A stretch of DNA of 64,000 nt from Rhodococcus jostii NBRC 16295 (GTDB lineage: Bacteria > Actinomycetota > Actinomycetes > Mycobacteriales > Mycobacteriaceae), in contig NZ_BCWY01000042.1 in the NCBI RefSeq assembly GCF_001894825.1, forward strand, positions 1-64,000, given 5' to 3'. This document shows positions 48,012 to 57,015 of this stretch, in pieces (the first letter of the stretch is position 1; every line of letters starts with the position of its first letter). The notes under the pieces are model-generated. The model was given only the letters and a program-made list of their open reading frames with translations. It ran no database searches and was not told where the DNA came from. A program made the position numbers and the translations under genes.

Positions 48012-49604
48012 TCACTTCCCGACGACCGCATTTACCGGGAAGCCCACCAAACCCCGATCGATCGCGGCGAGACTGGCCTGCGTGCGGTTGTTGACACCGA
48101 GCTTGGCGTAGACACGTTCGACGTGGTTGCGCGCCGTCTTCTCGGCGATGAACAGTTCAGCGGCAATTTCTCGGTTCGACCGGCCCTGCGCGACGAGTCG
48201 CAGGATCTCGACCTCGCGGTCGGTGAGGCCGGCTGGCCAGGGCGTCCGCCGCGACAGCCGCTGCCCGGCCGCCGCCAGCACGGCCGTCACCGACTCGGCG
48301 TCGAGGCGTCCGGCGCGCGCCTTTTCTCGCAACCGATCAGCAGCGCCACGAGGATCGAGCGCCGGCCGGTATGGACGCGGTTCGAGGAATCGCTGATAAG
48401 CATCAGCCGTGGCAAGCAGCCGGTCCTGCGCGGTCAACTCCGCGCCGGCGATCCCCCGGGGAAAGCCGGACCCGTCGATCCGTTCCCGGTGCTTCATTGC
48501 GACGGACACCACCGGCTCCAAGCCGCTGACTCGGCTCAGTATCCGGCCGGTCAGATCCGGATACATCCGTACCCGTTCCCATTCAGCGGTAGTGAGCGGC
48601 CCCTTCTTCTCCCAGATCTGGTTGGACACTCCCATTTTGCCGAGGCTGTGCACGAGGCCGGCACGGTAGAGATGCGTGATGTCCGACGGCGACATGCCCA
48701 GGCGTCGGGCCGCCCCGGCCACCAGATTCGCGACGCCACGCGAATGCCCCAGGGTGAACGGAGATTTGAGATCGACGAAATCAGCCATGGCCCCGAGCAA
48801 TTCGTCGCTCTCCTCGGCCGTCAGGGTTCGGTCGCGATCCGGCGCACGAGCCAACGCCGCGATCCAGACGTCCATTTCGAGCAGTCCGTCCACGATCGCC
48901 GCCGCGTCACGTTCGAACACGTCCGCCACGGCCGGGCTGAACTGACTGCCGCGCCGGGAACGAAGAACGCCCTTCGCGTGCTCGAGTCCACCCGTCCGCA
49001 GGTGCACCTCGACGACGTCTGCCACGTGAGCAATGTGGATCTCGACGGGGATACCCTCTCCGCGGGAACCGTTGGGCAACCCCCGGCCGTCCCAGCGCTC
49101 GAAGACGTAGGCCAGCGCCTTTCCGACCTGCCCGTCCAGGCCCATCCGATCGGAAAGAACCCCGGCGGAACTGCAATGCGAGTGGATCAGCGTGGCGACC
49201 TGGCTGCGAGCCGCGACCAGAAAGACAGCGGCACGGATGCCGCGCTCCCAGCCCGGCAATCCGCGTCCCACGTGACTCATCATCAGCCGCAGAAACGGCA
49301 GGCCGGTCATGTCCACCGCGTAGGTGTCGGCCCGGAACGCAATGTCGTCGCCGAAGAGCGCCGAGAGTTCGTGGGAGTCGGCGTGACAACCGATCCACCC
49401 GACCAGATTGGCGTAGTACACGGTCGCGCGCTGTTGCGGGTCGAGGCCCATCCGCTCGGCGATCCGCGTCGCGATCAAGGACGACCGAAGCATGTGTTCC
49501 ATCGGCTGACCCAGACCGAGGTCGATCGCCAGCGATACCGCGGCCAGCAGTTCAGCTCGGCTCAGACCTTTTCCCGAGCCGGACAGCGTCCCATGCGGGT
49601 GCAT
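48012..49604 (-). CDS. HD-domain/LuxR-type regulator with degenerate HD-GYP motifs
   Basis: About 530 residues. Two HD-GYP-like modules in tandem (about 20-200 and 285-440) precede a LuxR helix-turn-helix (about 460-520, LTDREVEILRLVAQGRSNREIA). In the second module the HD pair reads HS (LVHSLGKMGV) and the GYP box reads GFP (RERIDGSGFPRG); in the first the signature is GLP (ERWDGRGLPNG) without its two His. Phosphodiesterase activity is therefore doubtful and a ligand-sensing, DNA-binding role is more likely. ATG 49604 follows GGGAAG. Convergent with the ABC transporter. Confidence 0.85.
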   Translation of the reverse strand: MHPHGTLSGSGKGLSRAELLAAVSLAIDLGLGQPMEHMLRSSLIATRIAERMGLDPQQRATVYYANLVGWIGCHADSHELSALFGDDIAFRADTYAVDMTGLPFLRLMMSHVGRGLPGWERGIRAAVFLVAARSQVATLIHSHCSSAGVLSDRMGLDGQVGKALAYVFERWDGRGLPNGSRGEGIPVEIHIAHVADVVEVHLRTGGLEHAKGVLRSRRGSQFSPAVADVFERDAAAIVDGLLEMDVWIAALARAPDRDRTLTAEESDELLGAMADFVDLKSPFTLGHSRGVANLVAGAARRLGMSPSDITHLYRAGLVHSLGKMGVSNQIWEKKGPLTTAEWERVRMYPDLTGRILSRVSGLEPVVSVAMKHRERIDGSGFPRGIAGAELTAQDRLLATADAYQRFLEPRPYRPALDPRGAADRLREKARAGRLDAESVTAVLAAAGQRLSRRTPWPAGLTDREVEILRLVAQGRSNREIAAELFIAEKTARNHVERVYAKLGVNNRTQASLAAIDRGLVGFPVNAVVGK

Positions 49605-49660
49605 CTTCCCATTGTCCACCTGAACACGGCCATGCCGGCGCGAAAGACGAGCCAACGGCC

Positions 49661-49933
49661 GATTCGCTCCAGTATGTAGCAGATAGCTGCACCCAGTGGG
49701 GAGAGAGCGAAGCGATTCCTGGGACAGCGGACACGGTCACTCGCCTGGCTGCCGACCTGGTGGCCGGCGCCACGGCCGAGGGACAACGACAGCACCGCAC
49801 CGACCGCCTGCAACTCGAACACTGGGCTCGGGTGGCGTCGTACACGAAGCCGCGCGGCGGCTGGATCTCGACTTCTGTGCCTCCCGAGCCCGCAGCCCTC
49901 GCCGCTGCGGAGTCGCACATGAGCTGCGGATAG
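49661..49933 (+). pseudogene. coding-like fragment without a start
   Basis: A plus-strand frame of about 90 codons with high third-position GC reads TADTVTRLAADLVAGATAEG, LEHWARVASYTKPRGGW and stops at 49931-49933. It has no usable start and runs back into the antisense side of the regulator gene. The family is not recognised. Probably the tail of a gene whose front was lost. Confidence 0.3.
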
Positions 49934-49967
49934 ACGAGTCGGACAGCCGTCGCTTCAGGCAGCAGAG

Positions 49968-50201
49968 TCAGGACGACGCAAGAGTCAGTGCCCGTTCGGG
50001 GCACACCGCAACGGCCTCCTCGGCCGCCGCGATGTGCTCGTCGAACCCGAGTGCGTCACGGAGTATCATCGGATAGCCGGCATCGTCACAGTCGACGACC
50101 TCGGGGGAACGGCTGTAACACATACCGTGCCCGGCGCACACCGACCGATCTACGAGCAGTCGGCGCGTGTCGCGATGCGACTCCAAGTAGTGCTCAGTCA
50201 T
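49968..50201 (-). CDS. ferredoxin (3Fe-4S type)
   Basis: About 77 residues from the ATG at 50201 (MTEHYLES). The cluster ligands are Cys22, Cys28 (CAGHGMC) and the Cys in VCPERAL near the end, with the usual fourth position filled by His-Gly, as in 3Fe-4S ferredoxins that feed P450s. It starts six bases after the stop of the SDR gene upstream, same strand, so it closes the catabolic block. It could donate electrons to the Rieske oxygenase or to the P450 at 31303; both are inferences. Confidence 0.85.
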   Translation of the reverse strand: MTEHYLESHRDTRRLLVDRSVCAGHGMCYSRSPEVVDCDDAGYPMILRDALGFDEHIAAAEEAVAVCPERALTLASS

Positions 50202-50206
50202 CAATG

Positions 50207-51088
50207 TCACTCTTCGCCGGTGACCATGGGCGGCGGATTGTTCCCATCCTCCGGGAACATCATCGCCACACGAGACAACGTGCCGCCGTCCGTCGTCGGA
50301 AGCGTCACCCCCGAGATGTACGCCGACTCATCCGACACCAGGAACAGTGCAGCACGTGCGTTATCCTTCAGCGACGGTGGACGATTGAGCTTGAGCGGGA
50401 TCGGCGACACTGTTGGATCCCAAAGACCTGCCACCTCCTCGTACGACTGCCCCACTACCGGCGAACCCGCCGGGGCCAGGAAGTTCGGCGACATTCCGTG
50501 CGTCGGCGCGATCGCATTGACTCGGATTCCGTACTTGCCCAGATCCAGGCTCAGCCCCCGAACCATACCGTTCACACCGGCTTTCGTCGCCGAGTACGCC
50601 GCGATGCTGTGGTACGCCACGAATGATGCCGCCGACGATGTCGCCAGGATGGCACCCCCACCGTTGGCCCGCAGCGCCGGCACCGCAGCCTTCGCGGTGT
50701 AGAACACACCCGACAGGTTCACGCCGATGACGTCCTGCCAGTCGGCGTCGGTCAGATCCTGGAACTCGACCTGCTCACCACCCGCGACCGACGGCACACC
50801 ACCACGCGAGACGATGCCCGCGTTGGCCCACGCGATATCGAGCTTGCCGAACGCCGCCACCGTCGCCGCCACCGCATCGATCACCTGCTGTTCGACTCGC
50901 ACATCCGCAGCGACCGCGATCGCGGAACCGCCCTGCTTCTCGACCAGCTCGACCGTGCCCTTCGCGCGCTCCGGATCGATGTCGACGACGGCGACCTTCG
51001 CGCCCTCCGACGCGAACAATTGCGACGCCTCTCGCCCCAGTCCGGACCCGGCACCGGTGATCAACGCGACCTTACCTTCGAGTTTCAT
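50207..51088 (-). CDS. short-chain dehydrogenase/reductase (SDR)
   Basis: 293 residues. Classical SDR: TGAGSGLG cofactor motif at about 11-18, NAG in the middle (WANAGIV), catalytic Ser region and YSATK (YxxxK). It oxidises or reduces a hydroxyl/ketone with NAD(P). The C-terminal extension (after ISGVTLPTTDGG) is longer than usual. Adjacent to the ferredoxin and downstream of the transporter and Rieske genes, it probably acts on the oxygenated intermediate of the pathway. Substrate unknown. Confidence 0.88.
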   Translation of the reverse strand: MKLEGKVALITGAGSGLGREASQLFASEGAKVAVVDIDPERAKGTVELVEKQGGSAIAVAADVRVEQQVIDAVAATVAAFGKLDIAWANAGIVSRGGVPSVAGGEQVEFQDLTDADWQDVIGVNLSGVFYTAKAAVPALRANGGGAILATSSAASFVAYHSIAAYSATKAGVNGMVRGLSLDLGKYGIRVNAIAPTHGMSPNFLAPAGSPVVGQSYEEVAGLWDPTVSPIPLKLNRPPSLKDNARAALFLVSDESAYISGVTLPTTDGGTLSRVAMMFPEDGNNPPPMVTGEE

Positions 51089-51198
51089 GGAATCTCCTCA
51101 GCTCGAGCATGTGAACAGGGATGGAAAATGGTGGATCACAGCGACTTCCAGTCGGAGCAACGCTGCGGTGTGGTCGAATGTGCGTACACGCGCTTGGG

Positions 51199-51351
51199 CT
51201 AGTACGCGATGAAGAGGATCTCGTCGCGGGAATACTCCATTCCCGGGTGCGACTCAGCGAGATGCGCCTGAGTCTTCACCACCAGATCGTCTTCGTCACT
51301 GCCGGCGATTGCTGTGCCGCACGGGCAGGTCAGTCTCGTTTTCATTCTCAT
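51199..51351 (-). CDS. DUF1059-family small protein (50 aa)
   Basis: 50 residues reading MRMKTRLTCPCG, then DDLVVKTQAHLAESHPG and SRDEILFIAY at the end. This is the recognisable DUF1059 pattern (CxCG near the start, Hxx..HP, ending EILFMAY-like). The Cys pair and two His suggest a small metal-binding fold. It lies between the SDR and the transporter on the same strand; the function of the family is unknown. Two in-frame ATGs compete (51351 and 51345). Confidence 0.75.
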   Translation of the reverse strand: MRMKTRLTCPCGTAIAGSDEDDLVVKTQAHLAESHPGMEYSRDEILFIAY

Positions 51352-51461
51352 AGTTGTCGGCCTTTCTGTGCCTTCCTGAAGTCGACGTGACTTCTGCCCG
51401 TTGATGGTCTTCGTGACCCGCTCGCATGTTGTCCCTTCAAGGTCGTGGGCTCGATTCGTGG

Positions 51462-52811
51462 TCAGGCAGGTTCCGTGGCCTTCTCCACAGCCGCAGGCGT
51501 CTCGCTCACGGCTCGCTCGTTCCGAGGAACCGACGCCACCAGCACCGCGGCAGCCACTCCGGCGATGGCGAATGCGTAGTAGGCCCAGGTTGCTCCGAGG
51601 GCGGAGCTCATGATCAGGCCCGTGAGAATGGGGCCGACGACGCCGCCCAACCGACCGAGACCCACCGCGAGTCCGAGCGCCGTGCCACGTGCCGCAGCGG
51701 GGTAGAAGACGCCGACGAATCCGTAGACAGCGGTCGTGGACGAGGCGCAGAATCCGATCAGCAGGACCAACCCGAACACCAGCGCCTGTGCCGGCTGCAG
51801 AGTCAGTGCGGCCACAGCGAGCGCACCACCGATGAAGCTCACCGAGATCACTGGGCGTGAACCCAGTCGATCCGCCAGACCCGTGATGACGACCATGCCG
51901 ATCCCGCTACCGAGATTGAAGGCGAGCAGGAAGGCAAGTGCGGATCCGAGATCGTAGCCGGACGACCGCAACATCTGCGGAATCCAGGTGTTCATGCCGT
52001 ACGACACGAGGAGGCCGAAGAAGGTGATCAGCGGGAACATGATCGTCGCGATCCGGTAGCCGGGTGCGAGCAGGAGCTTCAGTCCCGACATCGTCTCGGT
52101 ATCTGCGCTTCGCGACCGGCCGAGGGCCATGCCCGATTCCGCACCGTCATCGATCGCGTAGCGGTCGGCCAGCGCGCGGGCCTCGTCGTGCCGCCCCTTG
52201 CTCGTGAGGAAGGCGATCGATTCGGGCAGATGCCGGAATGCAATGACAAACAGGGCGACGCCCAGGATCCCACCCGCCGCGAACATCGATTTCCAACCGA
52301 AGGCGGGGATCATGAAGATGGCGGCAATGGAGACCAGGACACCTCCGATGGGGAAGCCGGTCTGGATGACGCCGTTGTAGAACTGTCGTCGATCGACCTT
52401 GACGTATTCCTGCGTGAGCGCGATCAGGGTGGGGAGTGCACCGCCGAAGCCGAGGCCCGCTATCAGCCGGAAGAGGCCGAATGCCTCCAGGTTCGGTGCA
52501 AGGGAGCATAACCCGGTGAACAGACTGAAGCTCGCGATGCAGGCGAGTACGACGGGTCGCCGACCGATACGATCTGTTATGTAGCCGGCCAGCATCGCAC
52601 CGGCCATCATTCCGAACAGCGACAGGCTTCCGATCAGCCCCGCCGATGCGGTGGTGATTCCCCACTGTTTTGTTTCCAGCAAGGTCGGTAGAACCGCGCC
52701 GAACATGATGAGGTCGACACCATCGAGGATGGTAATTGCCAAGCAGGTGAGCACCACGGAGCGGGCGCCCGAGACGGCCCTCTCCGTCCCCGGACCGGAT
52801 AGCTTCGACAT
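51462..52811 (-). CDS. MFS transporter, aromatic acid:H+ symporter type
   Basis: About 449 residues from the ATG at 52811 with AAGGA upstream; the longer open frame is not supported. About 12 membrane helices. Family motifs: LDGVDLIMFGAVLP in helix 1 (D/E in the AAHS motif), GYITDRIGRRPVVL between helices 2 and 3, and ADRLGSRPV in the second half. AAHS members import benzoate-like acids, but also other cyclic acids. Located between the Rieske oxygenase and DUF1059 genes, it probably brings in the substrate of the block. Confidence 0.85.
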   Translation of the reverse strand: MSKLSGPGTERAVSGARSVVLTCLAITILDGVDLIMFGAVLPTLLETKQWGITTASAGLIGSLSLFGMMAGAMLAGYITDRIGRRPVVLACIASFSLFTGLCSLAPNLEAFGLFRLIAGLGFGGALPTLIALTQEYVKVDRRQFYNGVIQTGFPIGGVLVSIAAIFMIPAFGWKSMFAAGGILGVALFVIAFRHLPESIAFLTSKGRHDEARALADRYAIDDGAESGMALGRSRSADTETMSGLKLLLAPGYRIATIMFPLITFFGLLVSYGMNTWIPQMLRSSGYDLGSALAFLLAFNLGSGIGMVVITGLADRLGSRPVISVSFIGGALAVAALTLQPAQALVFGLVLLIGFCASSTTAVYGFVGVFYPAAARGTALGLAVGLGRLGGVVGPILTGLIMSSALGATWAYYAFAIAGVAAAVLVASVPRNERAVSETPAAVEKATEPA

Positions 52812-52875
52812 GGTAGTTCCTTCAGGTTTGGAGTAGCTGGGTCCGATGAGTCGGCGACGTGCCGGTGGGTTCTTA

Positions 52876-54066
52876 TCATCCCCACCTTCGCGGATCCGCC
52901 GACGCCCGGGCCATCCACCGATGGAAGTGCTGGTTTGCAATCTCGTTGCGCCCGAACAGGAGCGGTCCTATGTCGGTGTTCGATACCGCCTTCTGCAGTC
53001 CCTCGTTGACGACGAGGTCCTCGTCGCGGAGCACGGCCATGAGGATGTTCCAGTTCTTGTCCCACCGCGCCTTCTGCTCGTCGGTCACGGCGGGTTCCCG
53101 GGTGAGGAGGCGCATCTGCATGCGAGTCCCGACGGCCACGCCCGGAGCAGGTACGAAGTTGAGAACCTCCAGATGGTCCGGTTGACGCAGGACCGACATA
53201 TTCGGCATCAGGAAGTGCGCAACGGTGATGTGCCGATCGATCGACGCGTCCCCGGGTTCCTCACCGCGGACCGTGTCGATGCTCTTGCGTGCCGACACCA
53301 TTCGGCCGTGCCTACCCATCGGCTGCCAGAACTGTGCATTGTTGTAGAAGTACGGGGCAACAGTTCCGGCATGAGTCGAGGTGATGTGATAGCCGTCGAG
53401 GAAGGCGTCCATCAGGACCTTCCAGTTGATGTCCACATCGAAGTTCTCGGCGACGTAGCAGGTGTACTTGTCCATCTCCATGGCGGCGAGGGAATCGTCG
53501 AACTCCTGGCCGAGCCACTCGGCGACGTCGAGTTTGCGATCACCGGCAGCGGAGTCGATGATCCAGACGAAGCCGTGCCGCTCCTCTACCGGGACCTCCA
53601 GCAGGCTCATACAGCTGCGATCGACCGTTCCGAACGTCGGCTCGTCCGCGATCGACCGCAGGGTGCCGTCGCTCCCATAGGCCCAGGCATGATAGCGGCA
53701 CGAGAAGACCCGCTTCGTGCCCTTGCCGTCAGGCACGAGCCTGGCTCCTCGGTGCCGGCAGGTGTTGACGAAGCCACGCACTCCCCCGTCGGCCTGCCGG
53801 ACCAGAACAACTTCGTTGTTGGGCAGTTGGACGGTCAGGAAGTCGTTCTTACCGGGCAGTTCGGTGCTGTGCGCTGCGATGATCGGAACGTATCCGAACA
53901 ATTCGATGCGCTCGCGGGCCGCCAGTTCCGGATCGTTATAGACCCTCGGATCGATCTCGAGGATCGCCGGCGCCATATCGGTGGTGCCGTTCTCGATGTG
54001 ATCGAACATCGATCGTGCGAATTCAGCCTTCGTCGCCTCGTCGTACGGTAGATCGGTATATAACAT
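52876..54066 (-). CDS. Rieske non-haem iron oxygenase, alpha subunit
   Basis: About 396 residues from ATG 54066 (GGAG eight bases upstream). Rieske [2Fe-2S] ligands are Cys103, His105, Cys123 and His126 (CRHRG..CRYH). The catalytic domain has the mononuclear-iron region DGYHITSTH with the usual His pair and an Asp later. No beta subunit gene is present, so it is probably a homotrimeric (alpha-only) oxygenase like demethylases or oxidases of cyclic substrates. No reductase gene is adjacent; the ferredoxin at 49968-50201 is the only partner in the block. Confidence 0.9.
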   Translation of the reverse strand: MLYTDLPYDEATKAEFARSMFDHIENGTTDMAPAILEIDPRVYNDPELAARERIELFGYVPIIAAHSTELPGKNDFLTVQLPNNEVVLVRQADGGVRGFVNTCRHRGARLVPDGKGTKRVFSCRYHAWAYGSDGTLRSIADEPTFGTVDRSCMSLLEVPVEERHGFVWIIDSAAGDRKLDVAEWLGQEFDDSLAAMEMDKYTCYVAENFDVDINWKVLMDAFLDGYHITSTHAGTVAPYFYNNAQFWQPMGRHGRMVSARKSIDTVRGEEPGDASIDRHITVAHFLMPNMSVLRQPDHLEVLNFVPAPGVAVGTRMQMRLLTREPAVTDEQKARWDKNWNILMAVLRDEDLVVNEGLQKAVSNTDIGPLLFGRNEIANQHFHRWMARASADPRRWG

Positions 54067-54111
54067 CGTGCACACTCCTTCGGGGGCCCGAAAGGCCCTG
54101 CAAGAACGACG

Positions 54112-55527
54112 CTAAAGCTGCAGACTCTTGATTTCGGTGAACTCGTCGAGACCGAATGCCCCGCCTTCACGCCCGTGACCGGACTGCTTGAATCCGCCGA
54201 ATGGCGCAGCGCCGTTGAACTTCCCACCGTTGACCTCGATCTGCGTTGCACGCAGTCTTCGTGCAACCGACTTCGCGCGCGCGGGGTCGGAGGACCAGAC
54301 GGCGCCTGCGATACCGAAGATCGTGCCGTTCGCGATCTCGATCGCTTGCTCGAGTGTGTCGTACGCAATGATCGACAGCACCGGTCCGAAGATCTCCTCC
54401 TGTGCGATCGTGGCGTCCGGGTCCACGTCGGAGAACACGGTCGGTTCCACGAAGAAACCGGTGCGTGCCGGTGCGTCGACCGCGCCGACGACGAGCTTCG
54501 CGCCTTCCTTGACGCCCGTTCGGATGTAGCCGAGAACGCGCTCTCGCTGGGCTGCGGTGACCATGGGGCCGAGCTTCGTGCTGCCGTCGGTCGGGTCACC
54601 CGGAGCGTATGCAGCGACGGCCGCAGCCGCGAGCTTCTCGGCCTGGGCAAGGCGAGAGCGCGGCACGATCATGCGGGTCTGCGCATTGCAGGACTGTCCG
54701 CCGTTCATGAAGCACGCGCGCACGGTGTGCGGCACGGCGTTGGCGAACTCCTCGTCGCTGAGGTCCTCGAGCAGCACCGCTGCGCTCTTTCCACCGAGTT
54801 CGACCGACACCCGCTTCACCGTTCGGGCGGCAAGTTCGAGGATTCGTTTGCCCACCGAGTTCGATCCGGTGAAGCTGACCATGTCGACGTCCGGATGAAC
54901 GGCGATGGCCTCGCCGACGATCGGTCCGTATCCATGGACGAGGTTGAACACACCGGGTGGGATCCCGACTGCATCAACCGCTTCTGCCAGGGCGCGGGCG
55001 GAGAACGGGGCCACCTCGCTGGCCTTGACGACCACCGTGCACCCGGTGACGAGTGCAGCGCCGATCTTCGCAGTGATCTGGTGCAACGGGTAGTTCCAGG
55101 GCGTGATGCATCCGATCACACCTACCGGCTCGCGCACGATCAGGGAATTGCGGAGCGGTTCTTCGAACGGGAAGTCCTCGGCAGCGGTCACCGCCTCACG
55201 CAGATCGACTATGCCCAATCCGACCTGTGCCCAACGAGCGACCCTGCGCGGGGTTCCGACCTCGGCGACAACGAGGTCGGTGATCTCGTCCTGCCGCCGC
55301 TCCAGTTCGTCGGCCAGACGGGAAACAAGTTCCGCCCGTGCGCTCGGCCCGGTGTGCGACCATCGCTCCAACGCCCTTCTCGCAGCGGCGACCGCGAGAT
55401 CGACATCCTCTGCGGAGCCGGCGGGGACATCCCCGATCAGCTCCTCCGTGGTCGGGTTGACCACGTCGATACGCTCATCACTCGCGGAGGTAGTCCACTT
55501 ACCATCCACATACAAATCAAAGGTCAC
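54112..55527 (-). CDS. aldehyde dehydrogenase
   Basis: 471 residues, normal for the family. Catalytic Cys280 in GGQSC, general base Glu244 in VELGGKS, and Asn145 in TPWNYP are all present. It oxidises an aldehyde to the acid with NAD(P). It is the first gene of the sub-operon ALDH-Rieske-MFS, with 45 bases to the Rieske gene, and is preceded by a palindrome at 55667-55676 that may be an operator for the TetR regulator next door. Substrate unknown. Confidence 0.9.
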   Translation of the reverse strand: MTFDLYVDGKWTTSASDERIDVVNPTTEELIGDVPAGSAEDVDLAVAAARRALERWSHTGPSARAELVSRLADELERRQDEITDLVVAEVGTPRRVARWAQVGLGIVDLREAVTAAEDFPFEEPLRNSLIVREPVGVIGCITPWNYPLHQITAKIGAALVTGCTVVVKASEVAPFSARALAEAVDAVGIPPGVFNLVHGYGPIVGEAIAVHPDVDMVSFTGSNSVGKRILELAARTVKRVSVELGGKSAAVLLEDLSDEEFANAVPHTVRACFMNGGQSCNAQTRMIVPRSRLAQAEKLAAAAVAAYAPGDPTDGSTKLGPMVTAAQRERVLGYIRTGVKEGAKLVVGAVDAPARTGFFVEPTVFSDVDPDATIAQEEIFGPVLSIIAYDTLEQAIEIANGTIFGIAGAVWSSDPARAKSVARRLRATQIEVNGGKFNGAAPFGGFKQSGHGREGGAFGLDEFTEIKSLQL

Positions 55528-55666
55528 GATGGCTCACTCCGCATCGGTAGTTCGAATTCACCGGGCAGCTCGAAATGAATGTCCTGACAGGTCTCACACC
55601 CCGCAATGGACGAGGCCGGCGCTGAAGTCACTCTTCGCTCTGGACAGGATCACCCGGCTGGAACAT

Positions 55667-55676
55667 ACCTTAAGGT
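55667..55676. promoter_or_regulatory. candidate operator palindrome upstream of the aldehyde dehydrogenase
   Basis: A perfect 10-base palindrome, ACCTTAAGGT, 140 bases before the aldehyde dehydrogenase start and downstream of the TetR gene's stop. TetR regulators bind short palindromes in the promoters they repress. The role is inferred from position only. Confidence 0.35.
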
Positions 55677-55755
55677 TGTAGGTACCAGGATGTCAAGGCA
55701 GACAACGCACGTCCGAGAGACGAAAAGGCCTAGGCTGCAATATTTTCGACACCGC

Positions 55756-56418
55756 TCACGATCCGATGAGATCTCGCAGGCTTGCGTCACTCGGTGCCGC
55801 CGTGGCCCCGCTCATCACACCGGCCAGGAATCCGCGGATCGTCACTACGAAGAGTTCGCGCGACGACCATCGATTGGCCGCCAGGGCGTGGGTAAGCGTC
55901 GGGTGCCTCCCCGCATCGACGTTCGGGAAGATCTCCCTGCTGTCGACCGGGTCGCGCATGAGATCGGTGAGAGTGGTCGCGAGAGAGAGCTTTTCCAGCC
56001 CGTCCAACATCACCACGTGCAGAGATGCCGGTACGCCCGCGTCGTCGAGGATTCGAGCGCACTTCTCGTATGTGCTCGTGAGTACGTCGCGCGGAAGGAA
56101 CTGCACCAGCACCAGCGCCGCATTGGGATGACGGAGAATCGCGTCACGGTAGTTGAGACTGAGGTCGACGAACCACTCCACCCAATGCGTGTTCGGCGGA
56201 AGATCGGGAACGAGAGCCTCCGTCATGATCTCCTTCGCCACCTCCGTCATGAGCTCACGACGATCAGCAAAGTGGTGATACAGCGAGGACGTCCTCACGT
56301 TCAGGTGCTTGGCGACGCGCGGCAGACTGAATGCATCCATTCCTTCGGTGTCGATGATCTCGATGCTTGCCGCGATCGTCGAACTCCGACTGATCAGAGG
56401 CTTTACCGGTCGTCCCAT
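55756..56418 (-). CDS. TetR-family regulator
   Basis: About 220 residues from the ATG at 56418 (MGRPVKPL). The N-terminal helix-turn-helix (FSLPRVAKHLNVRTSSLYHHF) is typical of TetR/AcrR; the C-terminal part resembles the TetR_C ligand domain (helices with LPPNTHWVEWFVDL). It sits in the middle of the catabolic block between the flavin reductase and aldehyde dehydrogenase genes and probably represses one or both halves until an intermediate binds. All on the minus strand. Confidence 0.88.
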   Translation of the reverse strand: MGRPVKPLISRSSTIAASIEIIDTEGMDAFSLPRVAKHLNVRTSSLYHHFADRRELMTEVAKEIMTEALVPDLPPNTHWVEWFVDLSLNYRDAILRHPNAALVLVQFLPRDVLTSTYEKCARILDDAGVPASLHVVMLDGLEKLSLATTLTDLMRDPVDSREIFPNVDAGRHPTLTHALAANRWSSRELFVVTIRGFLAGVMSGATAAPSDASLRDLIGS

Positions 56419-56488
56419 CACTCCCACTTTCGATCGAAAATCGGATCGCACGCATCCGTCCGATAACGCGGCGACGGAATCGTCTCAC

Positions 56489-57004
56489 TCATGAACCCGT
56501 GCTTACGATCTCGCCGTACCGGCTACGGTGGAAAACCAGAGGTTGCGTGGCCGAGTCGGCCTCGAAGTCGAGCATGTCGGCGACTGCAATCAGGTGATCG
56601 CCACCGTCGTGCTCCGCACCGAGCGCCACCTCGAACCAGGCCGCCACACCGTCCAGGATCGGCGCTCCGTGCTTGGCGGGACGCCACGGCACTCCGTCGA
56701 ACTTCGGGCCACCCGATTGCGCGAAGCGATCGCTGAGGTCGCGTTGCCCCGCGGCGAGCACGTTGATGCAGAACGTGTCGGCTGTACGAATCGTGGGCCA
56801 ACTCGTCGAACGCTTGCTCGGGCACAGCAACACCTGGGGCGGGTTCAGCGACAGTGCCGAGAACGACTGGCAGGTGAAGCCCACCGGTTCGTCGCCTACC
56901 ACCGCCGTCACCACCGTCACGCCGGAACAGAAATGTCCCAAAACGTCGCGGAACGCCCGAGTGTCCACCACCGAGCGCGCACTCCTGTCCAATCGTGTCG
57001 ACAT
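56489..57004 (-). CDS. flavin reductase (FMN-dependent family)
   Basis: About 171 residues from ATG 57004 (GAGAGGAC upstream). The sequence FRDVLGHFCSGVTVVTA then VGFTCQSFSALSLNPPQVLL is the signature of the HpaC/FMN-reductase family. It supplies reduced flavin to a separate monooxygenase; the luciferase-like monooxygenase upstream in the same block (60983-62206) is the obvious partner. It starts 12 bases after the previous gene's stop. Cytoplasmic. Confidence 0.9.
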   Translation of the reverse strand: MSTRLDRSARSVVDTRAFRDVLGHFCSGVTVVTAVVGDEPVGFTCQSFSALSLNPPQVLLCPSKRSTSWPTIRTADTFCINVLAAGQRDLSDRFAQSGGPKFDGVPWRPAKHGAPILDGVAAWFEVALGAEHDGGDHLIAVADMLDFEADSATQPLVFHRSRYGEIVSTGS

Positions 57005-57015
57005 GTGTCGTCCTC

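Noticed and set aside
47907-49679. 590-codon plus-strand frame
   Set aside because: Antisense to the HD/LuxR regulator, which has recognisable domains; the plus frame has none and overlaps the end of the ABC transporter gene.
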